NCBI RefSeq assembly: GCF_947179165.1
Contig: NC_077242.1
Location: forward strand, 49,919,097-49,983,096
Direction of reading: 5' to 3'
Length of the DNA: 64,000 nucleotides
Source of the DNA: Solanum dulcamara
Lineage: Eukaryota; Streptophyta; Magnoliopsida; Solanales; Solanaceae
The notes beneath the pieces are model-generated. The model searched no databases. It saw only the letters and a program-made list of their open reading frames with translations, and was not told where the DNA came from. This document shows positions 1 through 10,917 of this stretch, piece by piece. The stretch's first letter is position 1, and every line of letters starts with the position of its first letter. A program made the position numbers and the translations under genes.

Positions 1-1105
1 TAAGTTCTGAGTTGTGATCTAGTATTGACAAACTTCAGCGGCTAACTTATCTTGGTCAGCAATGAGTTTTTTAAACATGTCCTCCACACTCATATTTCTA
101 GAACTTCCTGCTTGCTGGCTGCTTTGGCCTTGGTTTTTATAGTGATATCCTCCTTCTTGTGGTCTGTACTATGTTTGTCGTTGGTGCTAATTTTGTTGAT
201 TTCCACCCTAAGAGAAATTTGGGTGGTTCCTCTAACTGGGGTTGTAATTATTTCTATATTTTTTCTGACCTCCACCCCTTTATATGTTACCTATAAAATT
301 TACTGATTCCAGATTGGCTCCATAATATTCAGACATATGCTCATTGTTACCTCACACCATGTTGTGTGCTTCTATACCATACTCACTGGACATGTTGCTG
401 CCCCAATGTCAAGTTGTTGAAGTGTGTATATATCATATTTTGCATTGTTGCAATCTGAGTTGTTAAGGCTGTCACAACATCAACTTCAAGCATATCTGCC
501 AATTTTTGGACTACAAGTTTAGAGCTCCATCTATTCCACTAGGATTTCCCTAAGATATGCGATTTAGCAATGCAAAGAGCTCCTTATAAGTCTTCTCCAG
601 ATCCTTCCACCTGCAATAGAGTCAAGAAGAATTTTGGTGTTGGGTTCCAACCCTTCAATAAAGGTATGGACCAACACCTCATTAGCTTGATGATGGTGAG
701 GACAACTAATAAGTAAAGATTTAAAAATATCCTAGGATTGGTTCAAATTCTCTCGAATCTTCTGTTTAAAACTTAAGATTCCAATCCTTAGCTTAGATGT
801 CTTCCCTGAAGGGAAGAATCTAATCAAAAACTTGCAGGATAAATCATCCCGAGTAGTGGTTGAGTTTGGTGGCTCAATCTTCAGCCACCTCCTTACTTCC
901 CCCAATAGAGAAAATAGAAACAAGGTTAATCTTACATAGTCTGGTATGACACTCTAGTTAGTGTAAATGTGTCACTGATCTCCAAGACATTCTGTAAGTG
1001 AACTTGTGTATCCTAATATGGCAATTCAGTAAACTGGCCATTAGTGTACAAGATCTGCACCATATTCTGCTTTAGTTCAAATCTACCTCTAGCAGGCAGT
1101 TTCTG
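1..1105 (-). pseudogene. Ty3/gypsy gag relic (Athila/Tat-type gag)
   Basis: Reading the minus strand gives a broken capsid-type gag. The clearest block (about 923-732) has the R-R-W-L-K / D-D-L / K-F-L-I-R-F-F-P-S-G-K-T / L-S-F-K-Q-K pattern of plant non-chromovirus gypsy retrotransposon gag. A further block around 700-600 reads like S-C-P-H-H-H-Q-A-N-E-V followed by an E-G-L-E-P-N-T-K motif. Stops and frameshifts interrupt every frame, so it is not functional. It runs off the left edge. The short hydrophobic forward frame at 52-306 is a shadow of this block. Confidence 0.75.
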
Positions 1106-1111
1106 GATAAT

Positions 1112-1560
1112 GTTGGTAACTGCTCGTACCAAATTTGAGAAACTCACTTAAGTTGATATGCAGCCAAGACATCCTTCTCCATCGGACCAATTTACATGAT
1201 GTACATGATCTTGCAAATACCCTTAACAAAATCTTGTGGATCCTCATCCACCTTAGAACCATGGAACTCGAGAGGGTTTATGCGAGTGAAGTCATGAACT
1301 TGGCTAGCTATCATACCAATATTTGGGTTCATGGGAGAAACAACCTCTTTGTTAGCTTTTGTGGACACGGCTTAGGCAAATACTTGGAAAACTACTCGAA
1401 ACTCGGTGTGAGAGACTTGCTCAGCAAAAGGTTCATTAGAACCTATGGAGCTTGTTTCCACTTGTTCACATTCCTTCTTAAAGGAGCTCTTCATGGAGGT
1501 ATGATTCTTTAATCGCAATGAGAAAGTGTTAGAAGGGAAAACCTTAGAGTTCAACTCTGT
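1112..1560 (-). pseudogene. Second gag relic (chromovirus-type N-terminal gag)
   Basis: The minus strand reads V-H-D-F-T-R-I-N-P, then F-H-G-S-K-V-D-E-D-P-Q-D-F-V and A-A-Y-Q-L-K. This is the N-terminal gag pattern of plant chromoviruses and differs from the gag type to its left. The block sits where gag should start relative to the primer binding site and LTR on its right. It stops at about 1110, where the other gag type begins, so the gene is truncated or chimeric. Confidence 0.65.
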
Positions 1561-1706
1561 CGCATGAATTAAGATTGATGAAAGAAGTGGAATTTCCTAA
1601 AACTCCTCATAGCCTCCCATTCATAGATGTGGAATGCTTCACACCCATGAATAAGACTCTATTTAATGCGGCATGTTAGACTCCTTAGTATACCTTAAAA
1701 CCTTGT

Positions 1707-1718
1707 GCGTTGATACCA
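1707..1718 (-). other. Retrotransposon primer binding site
   Basis: The minus strand reads TGGTATCAACGC, close to the initiator-methionine tRNA type (TGGTATCAGAGC) used by many plant LTR retrotransposons. It lies 4 bp inside the LTR edge proposed at 1723, which fits a minus-strand 5' LTR followed by gag. Confidence 0.7.
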
Positions 1719-1722
1719 AGTT

Positions 1723-4475
1723 TTTCACTATCCAAGCTAGGCCCTAGACGTGATATGGTGATTAGGATCCCGAGAAACCCCAACCGAGCCTCTTAGCATA
1801 TCATACTTGAGCATACATAAGGTAAATAAGAATATACCAATACCAATAAAAGGGACAACATAGATATAACATTCTAACATGCCTCTACTAGTCTAGACGA
1901 GGCATAGGACAAGTTCCTAGCTCATAATACATAAGGAATGAAAATCATAAGAAACATAAAGGAAATCGTAAATGTGTTATCCTTGAAACATAAGGACTCA
2001 CACACTAGTAGATAGCAAACTCCAAAATCTAGCCACGAGCGATATGTGTATAATGATCGTCAGATCCTACATTATGATATGATTTAGGAAAAAGTATGTG
2101 TTAGTACATTCCATGTACTAAGTATGTAAGAAATATGCATGAACAAGAATAATCAGACATAATCAATTTGAACATGCAATGCATGACAAAATATCTTGAG
2201 ACCATGAAATAAAGCTTAAAAACAATTGAAAACATATAATATGGTCAATGCATCATAAAACAGATAGCCAAGGACTCTAACTGAGGCTGCAGATAGCCAA
2301 GGAATCTAACCGAGGTTGAAGATAACTATAGACTCTAGCTAAAGTTGTAGACAGCCAAGGACTCTAACTAAGGCTGCAGATAGCCAAGGACTCTGACCGA
2401 GGCTAAAGATAACTATGGACTCTAACTAAAGCTAAAGACAGCCAAGGACTCTAACCATGGCTGAAAATACCAAGGCATGAACTTTAACCTTAACCTGATG
2501 GAGTGAATTAGGAACTTGAACTGTGAATGAAGGAGAATGGGTTGATTTAGGATCGACATCCAGACGAGCGTCAAGGGGAGAACCCCAAATCAAGTTCCAT
2601 AAATAAATCACTCTAAGACCAAACCAAATACAACCTAAATCAATGAGCAGTTTCCAAAATAAGAATCGTGTACAAAAGAACTAACAGAATAAGGAAAATA
2701 TGGATATCAGGTCTCAAGAGCTGGGTTACTGCCTAGCTAAGGCTTAGACTATTAGAATCAAGTCTACTATATCAGTCTACATGGAGCTAAGTCTTCTGAA
2801 GCAATGCCGGAGAGATTCTAAGGCCTAATAGCTCCACAATGCGCAAGTCTATAGAAATCACTAGTCTAAGTCTAGACTAAGGCCAAATATTCTCTCGTAA
2901 TAATCCCAATCCATATACAAGTCATGCCACAAGGTAAGGATTATCAATCCAAGCAACTAACATGTTATCAATGCCCGAAATACCCAAAAAAGGCCTGAGA
3001 CATGGATTCTAAGAAGCTAAGCATGATTAATGAAAATAACCCACCCAAAATTCATGCAAATCAACATATATTTGCATAATCATGCTTAGTCTAAGGAGAA
3101 AGAAGTTGTAGCCTATATTTAGGTTGATCTCATGCACTCCAAATCAAGTCTCCAGAGCTTTTCCCTTCCTTACCTTCTCTAAAAGATGCCATACTATCAA
3201 AATAGTTTCACAATGTTAATACGGTTGTTTACATACAAAAATCACATAAAACAAAGACAAACCAAGTTTGTAGTTTAAAATAAGAATATAGGACCCGCGC
3301 CAAAAATTTTGGAGTTGACTCCTTGAAAGGGTCTCATTTACCTCCCCAAACTTTTGTTCCAAAATGAAACACATTTCGAGGCTCTAAATAGCAAAAATAA
3401 ACAACATGAAACATACACCATTAAAGCTAAAGAAAGGGATTGTAGCAGCAGCTAAAATGCTAAATTTACTTCTAACAAAGGCTCTTCAATAGTTCCCGAA
3501 CACTCCAACACATTTCCACGAGAATGCTCAATAATCCAGCCTTTGAATCACCCAAAAAAAAGCTAAAATGAGAGAGTTATTGAGTTTTGAAATTGAATCA
3601 ATGAGCTAAAGTTCAGTTCTTAAAATAACCCCCAAAGGTAGCAAAAATGACCACTAATGTTGGTAAAGTGACAGGGACCTAAAAGGCGGGCCTAGCTAAA
3701 GTGAAGGTTGGTCCACTTTAGCGACAAGGGAACAACTGGCTTGCCTAGCCTAATCAATTCCCTGAACACTTAAGCGAGGTCACTAAAGCAAACCTAAGCG
3801 GTGGCACCATCAACAACTCCAATAGCTGAGTTTTGTCTTTGCCCAAGTCTCCAATGGGGTGCTCGGGATTCGTTTGAAACCCCATGCGCGCAAATAAGAT
3901 ATTCTACCTCATCATATTCGACATTCTAGACTCAACAACACAGTCAAAATTTCAATTTGAGGTTATCTTGATAAAAAGTAGGTCACACACCCAAGTGTTG
4001 TTTTTAGCTAATTCTAGAAGAAGCCCCGAGAAGCGTAAGAAAGGTTGTTCTAGAATAAACTTGACATCTAGAGCTAACTTTGCTAACAAAATCTTCATCC
4101 GAGCGTGCTTTTCAAGAATATTAACCAAGGTCAAACTTAGATAAAATCTTAAAGGCTAAAACGTCTAATGGTTCAAACTCACACTAAAAGCCTCGGGACT
4201 CGATCTGACCATGCCACTAGCCTAAAATGAGCATTTTGGAGCTGATGGAACCATCATAATTCCATTTTAAGGATGTTTACCTGACATTTTGACCGAAGTC
4301 AACTATTTAATTTTCAAAAACTCCAAAATAGAGAAATGGACCTAAATCCCAAACGAACGACCCAGCAACCAAACAGTTTGTGCCATCAAGTCATATGACT
4401 TGGGGGTCACTATAGGAACACTCTAAATGACAAAAAGAATGCATTTACACAATAGTGGCCTGGAGGGTCATTACA
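1723..4475 (-). mobile_element. 5' LTR of a minus-strand Ty3/gypsy element
   Basis: The right edge reads ...GGGTCATTACA, so the minus-strand LTR begins TGTAATGACC. The left edge abuts the primer binding site. Long blocks are clearly similar to the LTR at 25611-31215 (for example the stretch near 2740-2890 versus 26760-26920) and to the LTR at 58228-60354 near the left end. Length is about 2.75 kb. The left TG has decayed to TT. The matching 3' LTR would lie left of the window, so no target duplication can be tested. Confidence 0.75.
2260..2470. repeat. Imperfect tandem repeat inside the LTR
   Basis: About seven to eight degenerate copies of a roughly 27-bp unit with the core GATAGCCAAGGACTCTAAC, alternating with a variant core GATAACTATGGACTCT. 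The LTR at 25611-31215 has its own, unrelated tandem duplication in the equivalent place (26290-26530), suggesting a repeat-prone spot in these LTRs. Confidence 0.85.
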
Positions 4476-6050
4476 TCGGGCATGTTGTATTAACTTTGTT
4501 GTGTTCAATGTTTGCTCTTAGCTAGATTGGTCTTACATTCACATATTGCCTTACTATCCATGCTTTAAATTTTGCTTAGTGACTTAAATGGGCCCCGTTC
4601 TCTCAATGAATTTATGAGCGTATGATTCATAATCATCTTTGTGAATAGTAGTTAATTAAATAAACTCTAAGGATTTTCTTTATACAACCATTTTTCCCAA
4701 GGAGAACATTTTTCTCTATCTTTTTATTTTCTTTGAGTCTTTTTATGCCGAACCGAGTTGACATTTTCCTATGATAGATTGAGAGGTGACTTTCTTAAGG
4801 AAAAATGCGAATTTTTAATTTTTAATTGAGTCTTGTGTTATACTTCTTGCAAGAGGGACCACCAAACAAATTTTGTTTGACAAAGAAATGTTGAAAATAA
4901 GTTTAGATGTGAGGGAATAAGTGAATTTAAAGCAATCTCTTGTCAAGGGTCTTACATTCTTCATTTGGCTTTGTGATTTAAAAGCGGATGTAAATCCTAT
5001 TGTAGTTGGTCAAAAGTCATTGGGTTCAATTGATTCTAAGACTAACTTGAGATCTTATTGGGTTGTGATGTCTTGTGTGGTAAGGTTTTTGATTAATTCT
5101 TGTGTATGCATATTGTCAAGAACTTGTCCCAAAATGTATTTAAAGGCAAAATTCTAGATATGACTTAGCTTGAAAGATGAACCTAGGCCCTCTTTGATTA
5201 GCCACTTCATCCAAAATTCTCCTTCGCTTGACATTGGTCTTAGTAAACCTCATTGAGCCTGAACCTATTTCTTTAGTCACCATGTTGCACACCTTTACCT
5301 TTTTGAATGTTTTGTTTTGGCACCCTCATCTCCCTAATTGCTAATGATATACTTAAAAGCCTAAGGTTAGGGAAAAAGTAAATAATAAAATTGTGATGTA
5401 GAAAAAAACCTAAGTTTGAAGGTTTGTGCACTAAGAAAGAAAAAAAGGAATGAGCTAAAAAGTGTATAGAGCAGCATAAGCTTCAATTGAAAGATGTTAA
5501 ACGAAATCATGGAATAAAGAATGGAAGGAAGAAAAAAATAAAAAACGGTGCTAGCTTGTGTTGCACATACCTATTGTGGAATTTTGGGTGTTTAATTGAG
5601 TGAATGATGTCTTGATTAGGAGAAATAATGTGAGATCAAGTCAATGATGTGAGCGGTATGCTCAAAAGAGATGTGATAGCATTAGCAAAGTTTATTAGTA
5701 GTTTGACCAAAATGGTGGCATTTTACATACTGGGCAAGTCTATGGTTCAATGTGTGTATACTTGAATTTCTTTGTGAGAGCGAGAGGAATTACTTTATTT
5801 ATAATCCCTGAAATTGATGTTTGTAATTGTGAGTGGGATTCTCTCGTGTGTGAGTGACATTACATCTCTCAAGTGAATAATCAGGTCTTTGTTTCAATTA
5901 AGCTCCATGAATGTGATAAATTTGTGTGATTTTTAGGCAAACTTTGAAGGTTGATGCCATTGACTTGAAATGCATTGAAATTGTGCTTAAGTGAATCATT
6001 TTTCCTTATTTACGCTTGAAGATATTGATTTCAAATAAGATGATATTTTT
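4476..6050. other. Unresolved retroelement-derived sequence without coding potential
   Basis: No open frame longer than about 78 codons and no motif I recognise. It lies between the outer end of the gypsy LTR and the 3' end of a Tat-type element. The simplest reading is decayed internal or 3' untranslated sequence of that Tat-type element, into which the gypsy LTR element inserted. This is inference from position only. Confidence 0.35.
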
Positions 6051-7179
6051 ATCGACAAACGACAACTTACTATTGTATTGATCTCTATCTTATTATGATT
6101 GGTCAAAACTAGTGGTAAGTGGCAAACAAAAAAAATGGCCACGCAGATTATTTACTCCAATTAGGCTACTCCAATTATATTAGAGTGATATGTCAATCAA
6201 ATACATGGTATATAATTATCATGTAATTAATACTTCAAACCTAGTCTCCAATCAATAAAATATCTCGATAGACTTGAAGCCAGGGGCATTTGTAATTATT
6301 TAAAATTTATTAAATATAAATTTATAAAATAATTAAAATTATATTAAATTCAAGATATATTCATCCAAATAAATATTATAGATTAATATAATTGAGTTAA
6401 TTATTTAAGTCCAATAAGTGTGGATTTAATTAAAAGATTGATTTGGGCCACAAATGATGAGTCCACCTTGTCAAAACTCAATATCATCTCATCCAGAGGT
6501 CCATTTTGGTGCCACGTATCAAGTGACGTGTAATTCTAGGTCAAACAAAGAAGCCAATAGGATCATGCCATGTATCAAAATGACAATCCCACGTCGCTAA
6601 AGCTCAATATACCATATCACTTAAATCTGATCGGTCGAAGAGAAACTTGTTCTTATCACAACTCCTCTATTCCACAACTATAAATAACGGTACTCATAAT
6701 TCAGAAAAGATACCAGTATGCTAATAAGAAGACAGAGAGAGCTCGTGAATCAAACATCACAGGTTTCTCTACAAACTATAAGTTCAAGAATTCAAGCATT
6801 GAAGCATTCAAGTTCAAGAACAACTTGACATTAAGACCACCAAATTCAAGAACAAGTTCAAAAGCCCTTGAATTCAAGTACAAGTCAAGATCAAGAACAA
6901 ATCCATATCAAGTTCATCAAATCCACAAATCAATATCAAGACCATATGATTCAAGATCAAGCCCAAAAGCTCTTGAATTCCGGTACAAGTCAAGATCAAA
7001 TCCATCAAGTTCCACAAGATTCAAGATTAAGCTTACAAGCCTTTGAATTTATATTTCAAAAGACTAATCAGAGGATTCATAGAGATTGTAACACTCATAT
7101 TTGAAATCAAAATACTACGATTGTTGCGATATTTTTCTGGTCCTGATTATCATTTTCTCGACATGAATTTTATTGTATA
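6051..7179 (+). mobile_element. 3' end and 3' LTR of an old Tat-type Ty3/gypsy element
   Basis: The block matches in order the 3' end of the intact Tat element at 37022-51660. It has a related pre-LTR region, then a polypurine tract ending GGGGCA at about 6290. After that comes an LTR with a TATAAATA box at 6679-6686, an AGAGAGCTCGTG motif downstream of it, a TTCAAGAT-rich R/U5 and an end near TTTATTGTATA (about 7179). It is much more diverged than the two LTRs of the intact copy. No 5' partner is seen in the window. Confidence 0.7.
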
Positions 7180-7389
7180 TATACGTGACTATTGATTGGT
7201 CTTAGATATATCACATATACATAATTTGATATACACATACAATACACATATCAAAAACTTAATATATATATAATAATTTTAATCTTGTATAACTAATGAA
7301 ATTTTTGAATAAAGGTATTTAGATGCCCCTATGACACCCTAGCTCCGCTCCCTACTTGCGAACCAGAAAATCTTTTTCTACACGCATAA

Positions 7390-8617
7390 GGTGCCGTTTG
7401 GCCCCAAATAGTTTTTGGGAACTAGTGTTTGTCCATATAATTTGCCATTACTTGACAAATATATTTGGCAAACATATCAAGTTCCCAAGTTCTAGAAAAA
7501 AGTAGAACTTGGGAACTTGAGAAGTTTTAAAAATTATCCCAAACTTTTATATTTTATAAAAATAACCATTATTTATTAATTTTAACTAATATTTATGTAC
7601 CAACTTACATCATTAATGTGGCCAACTAACACCATTAAATAATATCTCTATATATTAATAAATAATTGAACTATTGATTTTTGAATAACTTTCATTTTTC
7701 ACCACATGGTATGTATATTAGTAATTTCATTTTTGATCTTATTTTAGAAAGGAAGAAATCAAGAAGAAGCATAAGTATGATCTGAATTATATTTTTAAAT
7801 TTTTGTAGAAAAATATTACATTGTTGATGCTGGTCTTCGAAATACAAAAGGATTTCTAACTCCATATAAAGGAGTGCAGTATCATTTGCAAGACTATAGG
7901 GGAAGTGAAAGAGAGCCTAAGAATAGCAAACAACTATTTAACTATAGACATGCTTCTTTGCATAATGTAATTGAAAGAACATTTGGTGCATGAAAAAGTA
8001 GATTCAGAATACTACGACAAGGCATGAATAACTACGACCTAGACATGCAGGTGAAAATAGTAGTTGCTTGTACCGTATTACATAATTTTTTGCGTAAAAA
8101 TCAAAGCAGTGATGGAATATTCACTAAATATGACAACAATGATATGATCGTTAATGAAAATGATGGACAATTGACTCATAGTAACAATGTTGCTTCATTT
8201 TTTCGGTCATCTAATCTTGAAATGAAAGCTTGTTGGGAGAAGATTGTTCGTAAAATGTGGAAGATTTTATAAAAGAATAGTTTGTTATTATCTCGTCCGA
8301 AAAAGAATAATTTGAGTGACAAGATTAAAAAAAATAAATTATTTTTAATTCGATTAATGTATTACTCTTGCCCATATTGTTATTTTGTTGTTGTTGATTT
8401 TTATCAATTATATTATAAGATTTTTTTAACGGAACATGTTCATTATAAATGATAATACAAACTTGTGAATATTTTTAATAATTTTTAGAACTTATGGATA
8501 CAAAATAATATTTTTTGAAACTTCACCAAAATTTGGAAAAACTTGTGACCAAACGTTTGGTGAAACTTCACCTAAGAATAATTTACCAAAAATATTTGGG
8601 AACATGGGGCTAAACAC
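7390..8617 (+). mobile_element. Degenerate PIF/Harbinger transposon
   Basis: The left end begins GGTGCCGTTTGGCCCC and the right end is the imperfect inverted counterpart GGGGCTAAACAC. The flanking trinucleotides are TAA (7387-7389) and TTA (8618-8620), consistent with the TWA target preference of PIF/Harbinger, though not an exact duplication. Inside is the C-terminal exon of a Harbinger-type transposase. The 5' half of the transposase and the MYB-like partner gene are missing, so the element is internally deleted. Confidence 0.65.
7809..8272 (+). pseudogene. Harbinger-type transposase, last exon (DDE_Tnp_4), broken
   Basis: The exon follows a TTTTGTAG acceptor-like site. It encodes Y-Y-I-V-D-A-G near the start (second catalytic Asp), then F-N-Y-R-H-A-S-L-H-N-V-I-E-R-T-F-G (catalytic Glu), then A-C-T-V-L-H-N-F near the end. 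These are hallmarks of PIF/Harbinger nucleases, the family that includes animal HARBI1. A TGA at 7991-7993 stands where the family has Trp right after the E-R-T-F-G motif. The N-terminal half with the first catalytic Asp is absent. It cannot make an active transposase. Confidence 0.85.
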
Positions 8618-8620
8618 TTA

Positions 8621-9655
8621 GAGCATGTTTGGAAAGCCACAATGTAATTGAGATTTAGTGTAATTGGGTGTAATTACACTCTTTGACATGTTTGGTAGAC
8701 CAAATAATTACTTGGTAAGAGAGGAATCATGTGTAATTGAAGGGAAGTAATTACACTCTTCAATTCCCAAGGGAGGGTAAGGAATTGGTGTAATTACACC
8801 ATATAATCATATGAAACTTTTAAAATTTTTTCTTTTATTTATATTTATATTTTTCAATTTTAATTTATTTTTAAATTTCTATTATTTTTTAAAAATATTT
8901 TTATTATTTTAATAGTTTCTAAAAATATTTTTTTATTATTTATATTTCATTTCCTTCTTATTCACAACCTTCAGTTTTTCGTGTGATTCCATGCAATTTT
9001 TTATATTATTTATTTATTTATTATTCTATTTTTTTATTTGTATAATTTTGTTAGTATTCTAATTTTTAAAAAATATATTTATGTACGTTGTGCCAAAATT
9101 TTATATAAGAGTATTATGTTAAATTTTTTTGTTTTGAATTTAGAATTTATGTCATATTTTCAATTTCATTTGTTTTAGTAGTATTGACTTGATATTTCAT
9201 ATTGCAAACAATTTATTTTTTAGTTAAACTTGATAGATTATTTTTTTGTCAAATATTTTAATACTTTTATGACAATATATTTATGATATTAACATTTTTG
9301 TCAAACATACATTTCATAATGTTCATAAAAATTTTATACTTTTAGTTTTTTTGATTAAATTAATTAAAATATACTAATTTAAAAAATATAAATAAATTAT
9401 TTTTTAGAATATTAGTTAGGAGCATATGTTTATTAATTAATATTTAATTTAATATCATTTTAAAGGTCCTTATTTTGTCAAAAAAATAAAATAATTAACT
9501 TATATTTTTAAAATTTAATATAACCTTGTAATTATACTTGTGCAACCAAACAGTATAATTATAATCAAATAAGTTATCATAATTAATAGGTTGTATAAGT
9601 ACTATCCTAATAATTACATTAATTCTAATTATCAGGTGGTTTTCCAAATAGGTCA
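8621..9655. mobile_element. MITE-like non-autonomous class II element
   Basis: The two ends are inverted relative to each other: GAGCATGTTTGGAAAGCCAC on the left, and GTGGTTTTCCAAATAGGTCA on the right. TTA flanks both sides (8618-8620 and 9656-9658). The interior is about 1 kb of very AT-rich, non-coding sequence. The TTA flank suggests a Tourist/Harbinger type, though hAT-like MITEs can have similar ends. Its right edge is about 270 bp upstream of the SH3P2-like start codon. Confidence 0.6.
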
Positions 9656-9921
9656 TTACTAAATTAGTAGGAAGAAAAAAAACTTGTAGTCATATCGGAA
9701 ATATACAAGGACAAAATATAATAAACAGTAAAAATTTAAGAAAAGAAAAGGACAAAGAAACGATTGGGAAAAAGGCAAAAAGTGAGAAGTTGGAAGTCCA
9801 ACAAGTTTCAAAGATTTTATTTTTTTCCATCAGTTTCAAACATTACATTTTTTGAAACAGAACGTTGAAACCTCTCTTCCTCTAATTTCTTTCCTTCCTC
9901 ACTCTCTGTGGTGTGAATGAA
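9656..9921 (+). promoter_or_regulatory. Proximal promoter and 5' UTR of the SH3P2-like gene
   Basis: This is the only non-TE sequence between the MITE-like element and the start codon. An AT-rich ACAAAATATAATAAAC stretch (about 9713-9728) is a possible TATA region. The 60 bases before the ATG are pyrimidine-rich (CTCTTCCTC, TTTCCTTCCTCACTCTCT), typical of plant leaders. The transcription start is not visible from sequence. Confidence 0.4.
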
Positions 9922-10843
9922 ATGGAATCAATCAGAAAACAAGCTACAAAGCTCAGAGAACAAGTAGCCAAACAACAACAGGTAAGCTTTCTGTTTCTCC
10001 ACCTCTTTACTAAAGAAATGAACCCTAACTCTCTCTCCTCTTCTTTTTGTTTTCTGTTTTTAATGTTATAAAATATAACGTCGCATATTTAAGACTACTA
10101 TATGATAATATTGCAAATCACAAATTTCATGCAGTACTAGTAGTTAAGAGAATCCCATTTAACTTCCTAAATAGAATTTGTGACAGAGAGATGAGTATGT
10201 TCTTCAAGCTGCTCTTCTTTTCGTTAGTTTTGGCTCTTCACTTTTGTCTACTGGATCTTTTTGTTCTAATTTTTTCTTTCTGGTTTTACAAGAAGAGTAG
10301 GAGTGAATCATGTAGCACCTTCGATTCACAAAAGATGCTTTACGTGATTCACTCCTAAACCCTTGCTTTATTGTAGCTGTACTTTGAATATGTAAATCTC
10401 TAAGATAGGCAGAAATAGGTATCAGGTATGGTTTTTGAGGTTTCTGGAAAATCAATATATTTAACATGAGTCAAAAGATTTGGGAAAGAGTTTAATTGAA
10501 TAGTATAGACTACGCGTCTTTGTTGATTCTTTGCTATTTTTTATGCAAGGCTGTCTTCAAACAATTCTCTAGTGGACTAGGTGGACCAGATAATAGTGTT
10601 ACTGATGAAGTAAAGTTGCAGCAGCATCAAAAACTTGAGAGATTATACATTTCTACTCGTGCCGGCAAGGTTTGACAACAGTTCCCGGCCCATTTTAGAA
10701 TCTCTTTTTTGGATTCGTTATTTTCCTTAACCCCTTTATCCTGTTTTATCACTAGCATTTCCAAAGAGATATCGTCAGAGGTGTTGAAGGCTACATCATC
10801 ACTGGTTCAAAGCAAATTGAAATTGGTCTGTCACTCAAATTTC

Positions 10844-10917
<74 letters not shown>

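Noticed and set aside
52..306. 84-codon forward frame with membrane-like composition
   Set aside because: It is antisense to the decayed gag relic; hydrophobicity comes from reading the reverse of a charged coding strand.
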